64,000 nucleotides of DNA. Source: Sphingobacterium yanglingense (lineage in GTDB: Bacteria; Bacteroidota; Bacteroidia; Sphingobacteriales; Sphingobacteriaceae). The notes beneath the pieces were generated by a model. That model was not told the DNA's origin, made no database searches, and was given only the letters and a program-made list of their open reading frames with translations. This document shows, one piece after another, positions 45,567 through 54,661 of the stretch. The position numbers and the translations under genes are program-made. The stretch is taken from assembly GCF_004363245.1 (NCBI RefSeq), contig NZ_SNYV01000014.1:434001-498000 (forward strand). Direction: 5' to 3'. Each line of letters starts with the position of its first letter. The stretch's first letter is position 1.

Positions 45567-45989
45567 ATGATTAGAAAAATAGAAAAGGCGGATTATCCGC
45601 GGATGATAGAAATATGGACCAGTGCTGTGGAGCATACCCATGATTTTCTAAAAAGAGAGGATTTTGAATATTACCAAGAGCAGTTACCTTCTTATTTTGA
45701 ACAGGTCAATCTTTGGGGCTATGTACAAGAGGGGCTTTTGGTCGGATTTATAGGTGTCGCAGAAGAGTCTTTGGAAATGCTTTTTATCCATAACGATTAT
45801 AGAGGAAAGGGAATTGGAAAAATATTAACGAGGTATGGAATGGATAATTTAAAGGTCTCTAAGGTGGATGTGAATGAGCAGAATGTGCAGGCTGTAGGTT
45901 TCTATACGCACCTGGGATTTGGTGCGACGGGTCGTTCGGAATACGATGGTCAAGGTAAGGCATATCCTATTTTGCACATGAGCCTGTGA
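45567..45989 (+). CDS. GNAT family N-acetyltransferase (YjaB-like)
   Basis: A 140-residue GNAT. 'MIRKIEKADYPRMIEIWTSAVEHTHDFLKREDFEYYQ' is the YjaB-like N-terminus, 'LFIHNDYRGKGIGKILTRYG' the acetyl-CoA loop (about residues 73-92) and 'VDVNEQNVQAVGFYTHLGF' the C-terminal strand. It is 67 bp upstream of another GNAT on the same strand. Substrate unknown. Confidence 0.93.
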   Translation: MIRKIEKADYPRMIEIWTSAVEHTHDFLKREDFEYYQEQLPSYFEQVNLWGYVQEGLLVGFIGVAEESLEMLFIHNDYRGKGIGKILTRYGMDNLKVSKVDVNEQNVQAVGFYTHLGFGATGRSEYDGQGKAYPILHMSL

Positions 45990-46056
45990 TTTTAATGGAA
46001 AATTATGGCTTTTAAGTCCTATAACGGATATTTGTACAACAAATAAAATAGAAGTA

Positions 46057-46515
46057 ATGAAGATAAGTGTGACCTTAAAGTCTTTCGATGAATTGACGAA
46101 TCTAGAGCTTTATGAGGTGTTGCGTTTACGCAGTGAGGTTTTCGTGGTAGAACAAAGCTGCGTCTATCTCGACCCCGATGGCAAAGATCCCCAATCCCAT
46201 CATGTATTACTCTATCTGGATGATTGTTTGGCAGGCTATAGCAGGGTGTTGCCAGCAGGATTATCGTATGAACAAGTCTCTTTGGGGCGGGTTGTAATCA
46301 ACCCGGATTTTAGAGGGAAAGGTTTAGGGAACATTATTGTAGAAGAAGCTATTAAAGCGTGTTATGCTATTTTTGGAAAGGTAGATATTAAGATTGGGGC
46401 ACAGTACCATCTTTCAAAGATGTACCAATCCTTGGGATTTGCTCCAGAAGGAGAGCCCTATGATGAAGATGGCATTATGCATATTGACATGCTGAAGGTT
46501 TATTCCGAAGCGTAG
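46057..46515 (+). CDS. elaA: ElaA-family GNAT acetyltransferase
   Basis: A 152-residue protein that fits ElaA: 'LYEVLRLRSEVFVVEQSCVYLDPDGKDPQSHHVLLY' (residues 18-53) is the hallmark, followed by 'LGRVVINPDFRGKGLGNIIVEEAI' (acetyl-CoA loop) and 'AQYHLSKMYQSLGFAPEGEPYDEDGI'. ElaA proteins are GNATs of unclear substrate. It ends just before a strong terminator. Confidence 0.93.
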   Translation: MKISVTLKSFDELTNLELYEVLRLRSEVFVVEQSCVYLDPDGKDPQSHHVLLYLDDCLAGYSRVLPAGLSYEQVSLGRVVINPDFRGKGLGNIIVEEAIKACYAIFGKVDIKIGAQYHLSKMYQSLGFAPEGEPYDEDGIMHIDMLKVYSEA

Positions 46516-46522
46516 AGAAATA

Positions 46523-46558
46523 AAAATCCCGTCTTTCTGTTATTGAATGACGGGATTT
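46523..46558. terminator. Intrinsic terminator
   Basis: AAATCCCGTC (46524-46533) pairs with GACGGGATTT (46549-46558) around a 15-nt loop, followed by T-rich sequence. It lies between the elaA gene and the converging MFS gene. Confidence 0.82.
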
Positions 46559-46581
46559 CTGTTTAATGGAATCGGGCTAAC

Positions 46582-47757
46582 TTATTTGCTGTTCAACCTA
46601 ATTAATCCTGTGTTGATAATAAACCAACAGAACAATAGTATCGGGAAAACCAGCAGCGAGCTACTATGAAAATAGCTGCTCACCCAAGTGATTCCTCCAA
46701 CTATGGCATAGTAGTATAAACCAAGTATGGCTCCGGCTATCCCTAAGTATGCCTTGTGATGGACCAATGCATTGCTCAGACAGATGGGAAGCATACAGGT
46801 AATTCCAAACATTATGACAAATATGGCAAGTAGTATTAGCACGACAAGGCACGGGGTCCAGTCAGCACACAATAGTACAGCAAGGCTATAAATAAGAATG
46901 CCCAGTAGAAATGTAAAATTGCCAAAATAGAGCACATATTGCGAAGATTTTTTGGCACTGATGCGTTTGCAGAATTTTGCTCCACAAAAGCTAGCAAATG
47001 CGACTAGAAATCCAATGCACCCATATTCAATCAGTGAAAAGTTCAGTTGCTCAATAAAAACAAAGGGAGCTTCTCCATAATAACTAAAAATAACACCATT
47101 AATTGTTCCAATAAGCCCTCCAAGAATCCAGAACGATCGGTCTGAAATAATATTTCTGCCGATTTTTCGAAAGTCATATTTGGGTTTTGACTCGAAGTCC
47201 AAGGTTTCCGACAAGCTGCTAGCGGACCAAAGTAAAGCAACACTTCCTATCAAAATCAATAGTTTGAATAGCATCGATACATGCCAGATAGAGGCCACTA
47301 TACTACCTAACAAAGGGCCTATTGCGGGAGAAAAAGCTAATACAGCCGATATTTTGCTGAATACAGAGATGCGCTCTTGGTCACTGTATGTGTCTCGTAG
47401 AATGGTTTGGCTCACATTCGAGCCAACAGCGGCTCCTAAAGCTTGTATAAATCGAGCCAACAGCAATGCTTGGAAATCGAGAGCATGTAGACATAAAAAA
47501 GAACCAACGATGTACACCACAATACCAATCAGCATAGCCGATTTTCGTCCGATAAAATCAGAAAGTATCCCCCATAGAAATACGCCAATAGCGAATCCAG
47601 CAAAATAAATACTTAGCGTTTGTTGAATCTGATTACCTGTGACATCATAGTGCGTCGCCAGTTCGGAAAGGGAAGGGGTGTATATGGTTTCACTGATTTG
47701 CGGAAACCCAACAAGAAATATAATAAGCCAGATAAATGACTTCTTTTGATTTTTCAT
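46582..47757 (-). CDS. Bcr/CflA-type MFS multidrug efflux transporter
   Basis: About 391 residues and 12 membrane helices. The opening 'FLVGFPQISETIYTPSLSELATHYDVTGNQIQQTLSIYFAGFAIGVFLWG' and the loop 'GILSDFIGRKSAMLIGI' place it in the DHA1 Bcr/CflA group; 'FIQALGAAVGSNVSQTILRDTY' is motif C/D-like. I start at the ATG at 47757 ('MKNQKKSFIW'), because the upstream extension (to 47826) is not typical of the family. It is a second member of the family in the same 12-kb stretch as the one at 37551. Confidence 0.9.
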   Translation of the reverse strand: MKNQKKSFIWLIIFLVGFPQISETIYTPSLSELATHYDVTGNQIQQTLSIYFAGFAIGVFLWGILSDFIGRKSAMLIGIVVYIVGSFLCLHALDFQALLLARFIQALGAAVGSNVSQTILRDTYSDQERISVFSKISAVLAFSPAIGPLLGSIVASIWHVSMLFKLLILIGSVALLWSASSLSETLDFESKPKYDFRKIGRNIISDRSFWILGGLIGTINGVIFSYYGEAPFVFIEQLNFSLIEYGCIGFLVAFASFCGAKFCKRISAKKSSQYVLYFGNFTFLLGILIYSLAVLLCADWTPCLVVLILLAIFVIMFGITCMLPICLSNALVHHKAYLGIAGAILGLYYYAIVGGITWVSSYFHSSSLLVFPILLFCWFIINTGLIRLNSK

Positions 47758-47950
47758 TTTAAAAATATTAGATAATACAATTCTCCTAGAAACCATAAAT
47801 TGATTTCCAACAATAGATATACCCATTATCGTGAGATAACAGGGAAGAATTTATTTAGCTAATTTTTAAATAGAAAAACATAGTGTTTTTTTTTGCAAAG
47901 GTATGAAAAAAGGCTGATTTGACAAGTATGGTAGGTACAATTCAAACTAA

Positions 47951-47979
47951 AAAGCGACCATTTTTAAGATGGTCGCTTT
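47951..47979 (-). terminator. Intrinsic terminator of the lipoprotein gene
   Basis: AAAGCGACCAT pairs with ATGGTCGCTTT around a 7-nt loop; on the minus strand the stem is followed by TTTTTAG. It lies 25 bp after the stop of the gene at 48004. Confidence 0.82.
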
Positions 47980-48003
47980 ATGAAGTAAGCTTTTTTTTGT
48001 TCG

Positions 48004-48555
48004 TTACCTTGTCTGTGCGTCGATGAATTTGCTTACTTCACCAGACTCATATTGACCTTTTCCAAAATCGAACTTCATTAAGCTTGTACTAGCCATAACG
48101 ACTTTAATACATTTGGGTGATGTGGGTTTGATTTCATAAAGAACATACAATCCCGCGCCTGCTTCTGGACAGGTAAGGCAGACCATAACACTTTTACAAG
48201 TTTCATTCGCGGTTTGTAACCAACCTGAATAATGAGCCTCGTAGTAATTGTGGATTTCTCCCCAACATTTCTCAAAGGAAGGTTTCGTAGGACCTACTAC
48301 TGGTTCGAAAACATTATTGCTGTTCGATATCTTCTTTACCACCAAAGGTTCGTCAGATTCCTTTAGTGCTTTTTCTAATTCGGGTTTCGTTCCTACAAGG
48401 ACAGCCTTCGAAGAAGCCGCGCCCTCTAATTGAAAGCTCACAGCATACATCTGTTCTTTTTGCTCTTCGTTAAGAGCATTTTCTTTCTTATCACAAGAAG
48501 ATAAGCCGACTAATACCAAGGCGACTAGTGCTAGAGTTTTGATCGTGTTTTTCAT
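48004..48555 (-). CDS. Hypothetical lipoprotein
   Basis: A 183-residue lipoprotein (signal MKNTIKTLALVALVLVGLSSC, lipobox LSSC). The mature part includes 'EQKEQMYAVSFQLEGAASSKAVLVGTKPELEKAL', a Cys-containing middle ('CWGEIHNYYEAHYSGWLQTANETCKSVMVCLTCPEAG') and a hydrophobic beta-like C-terminus. No known family. It is monocistronic, with its own terminator. Confidence 0.7.
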   Translation of the reverse strand: MKNTIKTLALVALVLVGLSSCDKKENALNEEQKEQMYAVSFQLEGAASSKAVLVGTKPELEKALKESDEPLVVKKISNSNNVFEPVVGPTKPSFEKCWGEIHNYYEAHYSGWLQTANETCKSVMVCLTCPEAGAGLYVLYEIKPTSPKCIKVVMASTSLMKFDFGKGQYESGEVSKFIDAQTR

Positions 48556-48912
48556 AACTAAATTTTTAAAAGTTTATATTTCTTTAATTGTCTGTAGTTA
48601 TATCAGCAGGACTTTGGGAATGTTACCCCTGTTTTCAATAAATAATAATCCTCTCTCCGAAACAGTGGTAACATCAAAGGATAGAAGTGATTGGCTTGCT
48701 GCAGAATAAAGCTAATTGAGGTTTGTTTAGTGGGGGAGGTGTTGTGGGATGTAATGTTTTTAATTCTGAGATTAAGAATTATCGTGAGGTTGTGTTGAAA
48801 ACTGATAGTTTTGAACATCAAAACTATATATTCATCCAAATGAATATATTTAGAATGATTTTGTTAGCAGACGGAGCTGTGTAAAAGAAGCAATTATTAG
48901 TTGAGTTATAGC
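48556..48912. other. Gap without supported genes
   Basis: A 357-bp AT-rich stretch between divergent genes. A short minus-strand reading frame at 48603-48839 lacks compositional or motif support. No clear promoter, repeat or RNA was seen. Confidence 0.4.
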
Positions 48913-49569
48913 ATGAGCTTAAGAACATTTCAGGAGACCTGTGAAGATTTAGATAGATTGGTGTGGTACCCAACGGTCTTTATACAAAGTAATATGGGGA
49001 TTAATTGGAATATGCCTCCAAAAAAGGAAATATGTTCTAGTACTTGGGTGAATTTTTTTGTGGGTATGAACAGTAGTGAGCCTGCAGAACTTGCAAAGAA
49101 AATTCTGACCAATGATTCCCCTAATCAATTATTGACACTATTGGAGCATCGTCTTATGCCTATTATACGGGTTTTGAGGTCGAAGAACTTAGAGCGGGGT
49201 AAGAGAACAATCAAGATAAAAAGAAACACAGATAACTCGGAGACTGATAAAGACGGTGTGGCGTGGTTGATGGATATGGGGTTAGTATATGAAAAACAGG
49301 GAAAGGGAGGTAAAGAGGCTGATAGTTATTCTCTTGATGTAGATAGAGTTGGATTGCGTTCGTATCTGCTATATACTTTGGAAGACTTGCTTACGACTGT
49401 TAGAAGGACAAATTCACGTAAGATTAGTGTGTTGGAATTGAGGGTCGTAACCATGCAACGAGAGCTAGAAGAGAAAACCGAATTATTGGAAACTGCTAAT
49501 AGTGAAATAGAAAGATTGAAAACGCAGATTAAGGGGTCGGTAAAAAAAACTGAGAAAGTAAAGAAGTAA
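48913..49569 (+). CDS. Hypothetical protein with C-terminal coiled coil
   Basis: About 218 residues, unrecognised. The N-terminal two thirds look globular, with Trp-rich segments ('LDRLVWYPTVFIQSNMGINWNMPPKK', 'STWVNFFVG'); 'DGVAWLMDMGLVYEKQGKGGKEADSYSLDVDRVGL' is in the middle. Residues about 175-215 form a heptad-rich coiled coil ('MQRELEEKTELLETANSEIERL') followed by a Lys-rich tail. The ATG at 48913 is chosen over the TTG at 48901. It is isolated, with its own terminator. No signal peptide. Confidence 0.6.
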   Translation: MSLRTFQETCEDLDRLVWYPTVFIQSNMGINWNMPPKKEICSSTWVNFFVGMNSSEPAELAKKILTNDSPNQLLTLLEHRLMPIIRVLRSKNLERGKRTIKIKRNTDNSETDKDGVAWLMDMGLVYEKQGKGGKEADSYSLDVDRVGLRSYLLYTLEDLLTTVRRTNSRKISVLELRVVTMQRELEEKTELLETANSEIERLKTQIKGSVKKTEKVKK

Positions 49570-49588
49570 GACTCTTACCAGATAATGG

Positions 49589-49630
49589 ATAAGGCTTAAG
49601 ATTATTAAATCTTAAGCCTTATTTGTTTTA
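49589..49630 (+). terminator. Intrinsic terminator
   Basis: A perfect 14-bp stem (ATAAGGCTTAAGAT at 49589-49602 with its complement at 49609-49622) and 6-nt loop, followed by TTGTTTT. It separates the coiled-coil gene from the converging flavin oxidoreductase. Confidence 0.88.
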
Positions 49631-49642
49631 AAGGGTATCCAC

Positions 49643-50851
49643 CTAAATTGCTTCTTTGGAAGATGTGGCATAGTCCTGTGTAAATACACAGTTTGTAGTC
49701 TGATAAACGGAAAACATACACTTGTTGCAGTGTATACAAAATCCTTGACCTTGGTTGTTATTTTTGAGTCTATTAATGAGGTCAGGTTCTCTTAGCAGAG
49801 CTCTACCTAAGGCTACAAAACCAAAACCTTCTTCCATAGCGCGTTGAATATGTACAGCATCATTAATACCTCCTAGAAGTATCAACTGTGCATTTTTTAT
49901 GATTAATTGGAATTGACGTGCCGATTTGAGCATGTATAAGTGCTCATAAGGGTATACACCGAGCATCTGCTTTCCAAATAGCTTGACCCCCAGTCGAAAA
50001 ATACCTTTCTGTGTTTGAGCCAATCCATCAATATCGGTATCTCCGCGAAACAGATACATTTGTTTGTATACCGAAGAGCCCATTGTCAATTCGAAAGCAT
50101 CTACGGCTCCTGTTTCGTCTAGAATACGTGCTGTTTCGGTCGATTCATCCAGCCAGATTGAACCTTTTATACCATCACTCATGGAGAGCTTGATAATAAT
50201 AGCTAGGCGGTCTTTCACACGGTCTTTGACAGCTAATAAAATCTCCTTCGCTAGCCGGGTGCGATTTTCTATAGAACCACCATATTCATCTTTACGCTTG
50301 TTGATCCAGGGGCTGAGGAAAGAAGAAACTAGATAGAGATGTCCAAAATGTAATTCTACAGCATCGAAGCCTGAATCTGCAGCTACTTCAGCAGCATCAG
50401 CAAACTGAATGATTATCTCATTTATTTCCTTTTTTGAAATCTCCCTACATATCTGGAAACTAGTTGGATTGGCAAATCTAGATGGTGCTACTGGGCGCAC
50501 TCCCGTAATGTTTTTATTCGCCACAGGGCCAGCGTGACCAAGTTGCGCCGAAGCCAATCCACCAGCATCGTGCATAGCTTTGGTAAACTGCCGAAGACCT
50601 GGGATGTTGTCACGAATCATTAAAATTTCACCAGGAGCTGCAAAGCCTTCTGGTGAAATGGCGCAATAGGCGAGGGTAGTCATCCCGGTGCCGCCTTCGA
50701 TAAAACCACGGTGAAAATCGATAAGTGCTTGCGTCACTTTACCATCAGGACTACGACCTTCACTCGTAGCAGCTTTGATCGTGCGGTTAGGAAGTGTAAT
50801 CGGGCCAAGTTTGGCAGGTGAATAGGCGTCATGTGTTTTAAAACTATCCAT
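49643..50851 (-). CDS. NADH:flavin oxidoreductase (Old Yellow Enzyme family)
   Basis: A 402-residue FMN-dependent TIM-barrel ene-reductase. Features are 'YSPAKLGPITLPNRTIKAATSEG' at the start, 'ALIDFHRGFIEGGTGMTTLAYCAIS', the substrate/FMN segment 'DSGFDAVELHFGHLYLVSSFLSPWINKRKDEYGGSIENRTRL' (about residues 160-200; His-x-x-His replaced by HFGH), and 'GFVALGRALLREPDLI' near residue 360. The C-terminal Cys cluster 'CIHCNKC' hints at an extra metal site or a link to the 2,4-dienoyl-CoA reductase subgroup without its second half. Isolated gene. Confidence 0.93.
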   Translation of the reverse strand: MDSFKTHDAYSPAKLGPITLPNRTIKAATSEGRSPDGKVTQALIDFHRGFIEGGTGMTTLAYCAISPEGFAAPGEILMIRDNIPGLRQFTKAMHDAGGLASAQLGHAGPVANKNITGVRPVAPSRFANPTSFQICREISKKEINEIIIQFADAAEVAADSGFDAVELHFGHLYLVSSFLSPWINKRKDEYGGSIENRTRLAKEILLAVKDRVKDRLAIIIKLSMSDGIKGSIWLDESTETARILDETGAVDAFELTMGSSVYKQMYLFRGDTDIDGLAQTQKGIFRLGVKLFGKQMLGVYPYEHLYMLKSARQFQLIIKNAQLILLGGINDAVHIQRAMEEGFGFVALGRALLREPDLINRLKNNNQGQGFCIHCNKCMFSVYQTTNCVFTQDYATSSKEAI

Positions 50852-51057
50852 ACTATTGGTCTCTAGTTAATGTGCTTATAAATAGGTATTTTATGTTTTT
50901 TGATAGATGTGTTATAGTATAAACTTTATTAAGAACGAATAGTTTGAGTAATTGAAGAAAAAAGTTGGACAGTTATAAAGTCTACAAGAATGAATGGAGG
51001 TGAATTTCCAATCTGAATTATCTTTAGTAATTTTAGAGATGACTAATTATAATAAAT

Positions 51058-52626
51058 ATGAGAATAACATTAACTAAACATGTTGCTTTGAAGTCATTGG
51101 GCTTAGCGTATGTATTACTGACTAGCTCCTCTGTTTTTGCACAGGATAAAAACGCTGTCGTCACTGCTATTGTTCAGGAAGCGAATAGCAACTCCTATTT
51201 GGAAAACTATGCATTCGAGTTGGTGGATATGATAGGTCCACGTTTGGTGGGAAGCCCACAGATGCAGCAGGCTCACGATTGGGTGGTTAAAACATATACT
51301 GCACTAGGGGCTGAAGCACGCAATGAAGTATATGGCGAGTGGCGTTCATGGGACAGGGGAACTTCTCAGGCTACGATGACTTATCCTCGTGTCAAATCTT
51401 TAGAAGGTACCCAATTGGCATTCAGTCCTGCGACAAAAGGTAAAGGAATAGAGGCTGAAGTGGTAGCGATGCCTGTCTTTAGTTCAGCATCCGATTTTCA
51501 AGCTTGGTTAAAGACAGTAAAAGGTAAGATTGTGTTGATTGGTATGAATCCTATATCGGGCCGTTCGGATGCGAATTGGAAAGAGTCCGCTTCGGCAGCA
51601 GGTTATGATAAGTACCAGGGGTTAAAGAATGAACAACAGAAGAAATGGGACTTGAGTATGTCCTATACGGAGCATACGAGACGTACTTTGCCATTAGCGC
51701 TAGAAGCTGCAGGGGCAGTGGCGGTAATTGACTCCTATTGGACGGAGTTGCCTGGATTGACGCGGATATTTGACGCGAAATCAAAACAGATTCCCGTGTT
51801 CAATATTGCTTTAGAAGACTATGGCATGTTGTATCGTATGGCTGAGAGAGGGGTTAAGCCTCGGGTTTTGCTGGAAGGTAATTCGAAGGAACTCGGTACA
51901 GCAAAAACGTATAATAGTATCGCTGAAATAAAGGGTAAAGAAAAGCCAAATGAATATGTAGTGCTTTCTGCGCATCTAGATTCATGGGATGGCGGAACCG
52001 GAGCGACCGACAATGCCACAGGAGTGATTACCATGATGGAAGCGGTCCGTATTTTACAGAAGGTATATCCAAACAATAAGCGGACTATTTTGGTGGGAAA
52101 TTGGGGAAGTGAAGAACAGGGACTGAATGGTTCTTCGGCTTTTGTAGAGGATAATCCGGAAATTGCCAAAAATATTCAGGTGGTATGGAATCAGGATAAC
52201 GGAACAGGAAGGATTGTGCGTATTGCAGGCAGTGGTTTTGAGAAATCGTATGAATACATTAGTCGCTGGTTGCAATATATTCCAGAAGAGTTCCGCAAGG
52301 AAATTCAGACTACATTCCCCGGAATGCCAGGTACTGGTGGTAGTGATCATTCCTCCTTTGTCCAACGGGGCATCCCGGCATTCGGACTATCGTCTACATC
52401 ATGGGATTATGGCAAATTGACTTGGCATACCAATCGCGATACCTATGATAAGATCGTGTTTGATGAAGTTCGGCAAAATGCGATTATCGTCGCTATTCTA
52501 ACATATCTCGCCTGCGAAGAACCCGAACTGGTATCGCGGGATAGAATTGTACTGCCGATAGATAAGAACGGTAAGCAGATGGAGTGGCCGACGAATCTAA
52601 AATCAAAAAGAACGAGCGGTAATTAA
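51058..52626 (+). CDS. M28 family metallopeptidase, exported
   Basis: A 522-residue zinc peptidase with a signal peptide (cleavage after VFA-Q, about residue 29). The two-zinc ligands are visible: His/Asp in 'SAHLDSWDGGTGATDNATG' (about residues 304-322), Glu in 'WGSEEQGLNGS', and a final His in 'GGSDHSSF' (about residue 430). A PA-like insert (about 140-200) lies between. M28 members act as aminopeptidases or carboxypeptidases, here in the periplasm or outside. A strong terminator follows. Confidence 0.93.
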   Translation: MRITLTKHVALKSLGLAYVLLTSSSVFAQDKNAVVTAIVQEANSNSYLENYAFELVDMIGPRLVGSPQMQQAHDWVVKTYTALGAEARNEVYGEWRSWDRGTSQATMTYPRVKSLEGTQLAFSPATKGKGIEAEVVAMPVFSSASDFQAWLKTVKGKIVLIGMNPISGRSDANWKESASAAGYDKYQGLKNEQQKKWDLSMSYTEHTRRTLPLALEAAGAVAVIDSYWTELPGLTRIFDAKSKQIPVFNIALEDYGMLYRMAERGVKPRVLLEGNSKELGTAKTYNSIAEIKGKEKPNEYVVLSAHLDSWDGGTGATDNATGVITMMEAVRILQKVYPNNKRTILVGNWGSEEQGLNGSSAFVEDNPEIAKNIQVVWNQDNGTGRIVRIAGSGFEKSYEYISRWLQYIPEEFRKEIQTTFPGMPGTGGSDHSSFVQRGIPAFGLSSTSWDYGKLTWHTNRDTYDKIVFDEVRQNAIIVAILTYLACEEPELVSRDRIVLPIDKNGKQMEWPTNLKSKRTSGN

Positions 52627-52636
52627 TTCCAAGAGT

Positions 52637-52671
52637 ATAGGGCTGTCTAAGAAGTTTTGGGACAGCCCTAT
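52637..52671. terminator. Intrinsic terminator
   Basis: ATAGGGCTGTC (52637-52647) pairs with GACAGCCCTAT (52661-52671) around a 13-nt loop, between the peptidase gene and the converging hydrolase gene. A short T/A-rich tail follows. Confidence 0.82.
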
Positions 52672-52697
52672 TCCTTAAAATTTTTTAAAAAATTGTT

Positions 52698-53759
52698 TTA
52701 AAGATTAGCTAGAAAGTCAGTAATCGCTTTAATGAAAATTTGAGGCTCTGCATAATGAATGTTGTGCGCAACATTTTCTACAACGGTATGTGTTATCCAC
52801 TGTGGATGATTTTCAGCTAGCTTCTTGTTCTCTTCGTAAACAGGAATAGGGTCATCGGGTGAGACTGCGTCTAAAATCAGAACCGGGACCTTTAGACTTT
52901 GAAAGATGACAGGAGGATCCACTCTGATAATAGAAGATGCATATCTGCTCACATTAGGGCTATCGAAGATAGCCTCTGCCATGTGCAAACTATCCTGCAT
53001 ATGGTAATATTCAGGTTGGCCGTAATAGGTTATCCACTGATCCCCTAATGGCCGTATATAGCTTAGAATTTCAAATTGATCCGTTGTATCCGCAGAATCG
53101 TATAGGCTGTTATAAGCGTCAAATTCGGTAGGATACTGCGCAAAATACTGTTCCTTGATTACATCAGGAGGAGTTACTTCTTTCAGTTTTTGCTGTAGTG
53201 CCTCTTTGTTCAGTTTGAGGTAACTGCTGCTGAACGCGACAGAACCTCCGTCTTCCAAAATCAGCCCCTTTACATAACTGGGATATAGTTTATAGAAATT
53301 GGTTGCCAAGAATCCGCCTCTTGAAAAACCGCCTAGTACCACTTTTGGGATTTTTAAAGAGTCTAGCAGTGTTTTGATATCTTCAGATAGGTCATCAAAA
53401 GAAGCATCAAATGAAGGTAGGGGAGTCTTGCCCGCGTTGTATTGGTCAATGGAGAACACACGGTAACCGAGTTTGACAAATTCTTCTGCATAGGGCGCAA
53501 GTTCATAAGCATTGCTCAAGCTTCCATGTAGCCATACTAAAACGAGTTCTTTATTGGTCTTTTCGCCCCATTCAAGATACGACAAATCAACGTTTTTGGT
53601 TTTGATCGTGCGTCTATATTTAGCTTCGAATTCTTGGTATTTGCCCTGAGCTTTTTGAAAATCCAGTTCAAGCTTTACTTGATTTTTTTCTTGCGCGTGA
53701 GTTTTAAAGCATATCGTTAATAGGAGTAGTACGCTAATTATAATCCGTGTTGAGCTCAT
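52698..53759 (-). CDS. Alpha/beta hydrolase, exported
   Basis: A 353-residue hydrolase with a signal peptide (MSSTRIIISVLLLLTICFKTHAQ). The oxyanion segment is 'VWLHGSLSNAYEL', the nucleophile elbow 'GGFSRGGF' (about residues 143-150), the acid 'LILDAVSPDDPIPV' and the His 'ENVAHNIHYAEP' near residue 330. It may be an esterase or epoxide-hydrolase-like enzyme in the periplasm; substrate unknown. Confidence 0.88.
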   Translation of the reverse strand: MSSTRIIISVLLLLTICFKTHAQEKNQVKLELDFQKAQGKYQEFEAKYRRTIKTKNVDLSYLEWGEKTNKELVLVWLHGSLSNAYELAPYAEEFVKLGYRVFSIDQYNAGKTPLPSFDASFDDLSEDIKTLLDSLKIPKVVLGGFSRGGFLATNFYKLYPSYVKGLILEDGGSVAFSSSYLKLNKEALQQKLKEVTPPDVIKEQYFAQYPTEFDAYNSLYDSADTTDQFEILSYIRPLGDQWITYYGQPEYYHMQDSLHMAEAIFDSPNVSRYASSIIRVDPPVIFQSLKVPVLILDAVSPDDPIPVYEENKKLAENHPQWITHTVVENVAHNIHYAEPQIFIKAITDFLANL

Positions 53760-53785
53760 AAGGATAAAAATATAAAGAAAATAGC

Positions 53786-54202
53786 TTATTTCGCTATCAT
53801 AACCAAGGTTCCAGCAATAATAAGCCCTGCACCGATTGCGGTTTTCCAGGTAAGTGATTCATTCAGAAAAATAACTGCCAATACAATGGTCAGTGCCACA
53901 CTCAGTTTATCGACCAAGGCTACCTGCGAAACATTCCCAATCTGTAAGGCTTTAAAGTAAAACAACCAAGATAGTCCTGTTGCAATACCCGAAATAATCA
54001 GAAAGAAAAGACTTTGTTTGGATATGTTACTGATATCCTTTACTTCGCCCTTAAAGAATACAATGGCCCAAACTAGAATCAGTATAATGATAGTACGGAT
54101 ACCTGTAGCCAGATTGGAACTGATATTGGCGACACCCAGCTTTGCGAAGATGGCTGTTAGGGAAGCAAAAAGGGCCGATAGTAAGGCGTAAATCCACCAC
54201 AT
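53786..54202 (-). CDS. EamA-like small multidrug/metabolite transporter (half-size)
   Basis: A 138-residue membrane protein with four to five helices, the size of a single EamA unit. 'WIYALLSALFASLTAIFAKLGVANISSNLATGIRTIIILILVW' and 'GSWLFYFKALQIGNVSQVALVDKLSVALTIVLAVIFLNESLTWKTAIGAGLI' are typical of the COG2510-type half-size family. It must dimerise to form a ten-helix transporter. The stop lies 27 bp from the hydrolase start. Confidence 0.88.
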   Translation of the reverse strand: MWWIYALLSALFASLTAIFAKLGVANISSNLATGIRTIIILILVWAIVFFKGEVKDISNISKQSLFFLIISGIATGLSWLFYFKALQIGNVSQVALVDKLSVALTIVLAVIFLNESLTWKTAIGAGLIIAGTLVMIAK

Positions 54203-54237
54203 ATTGTACTGATTTAGATTTTTCTGAGCTAAAGTTG

Positions 54238-54600
54238 CTAATTGGATATTCTTTTATTAAATATTAAATACAGAATAGGAATAAGAATTGAACTTACTAT
54301 AGCTATAAGAATCATTTGATTATCTGGGTCATCCATGCGTTCATACTTGAAAATATTGTAGGTGATTATTGATATAAATAAACTTCCAAAGACAATTGGG
54401 TATGTAAGCACATTCTCGTATCTTTTGACAAAAAGGAGCTTAGTTTTAAATACATATAAAGCAATTAGAATGGCCGTAATAATAAAAATAGACGGTGTAA
54501 GTATTCCTAGGTTTTTTGTGAACAAAAAAAGCCCTAAGCAAGTCAAAAAAACGGAAGCAAGAATGCTTAGAAAAGCTAAAATAATATGGACGTATTTCAT
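54238..54600 (-). CDS. Small integral membrane protein
   Basis: A 120-residue protein with four hydrophobic helices (about residues 3-27, 30-50, 65-82 and 98-116) and short charged loops. No known family or motif. It is 36 bp from the EamA-like gene on the same strand. Confidence 0.6.
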   Translation of the reverse strand: MKYVHIILAFLSILASVFLTCLGLFLFTKNLGILTPSIFIITAILIALYVFKTKLLFVKRYENVLTYPIVFGSLFISIITYNIFKYERMDDPDNQMILIAIVSSILIPILYLIFNKRISN

Positions 54601-54661
54601 AAATTCCTGTTAATTGTATTACTAATGTTTTTAATCCTACACTCCCTTAACTCGTTATAAT

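Noticed and set aside
48603-48839. Minus-strand 78-residue frame in the gap before the coiled-coil gene
   Set aside because: No motif, no sensible composition and no promoter; AT-rich chance frame.
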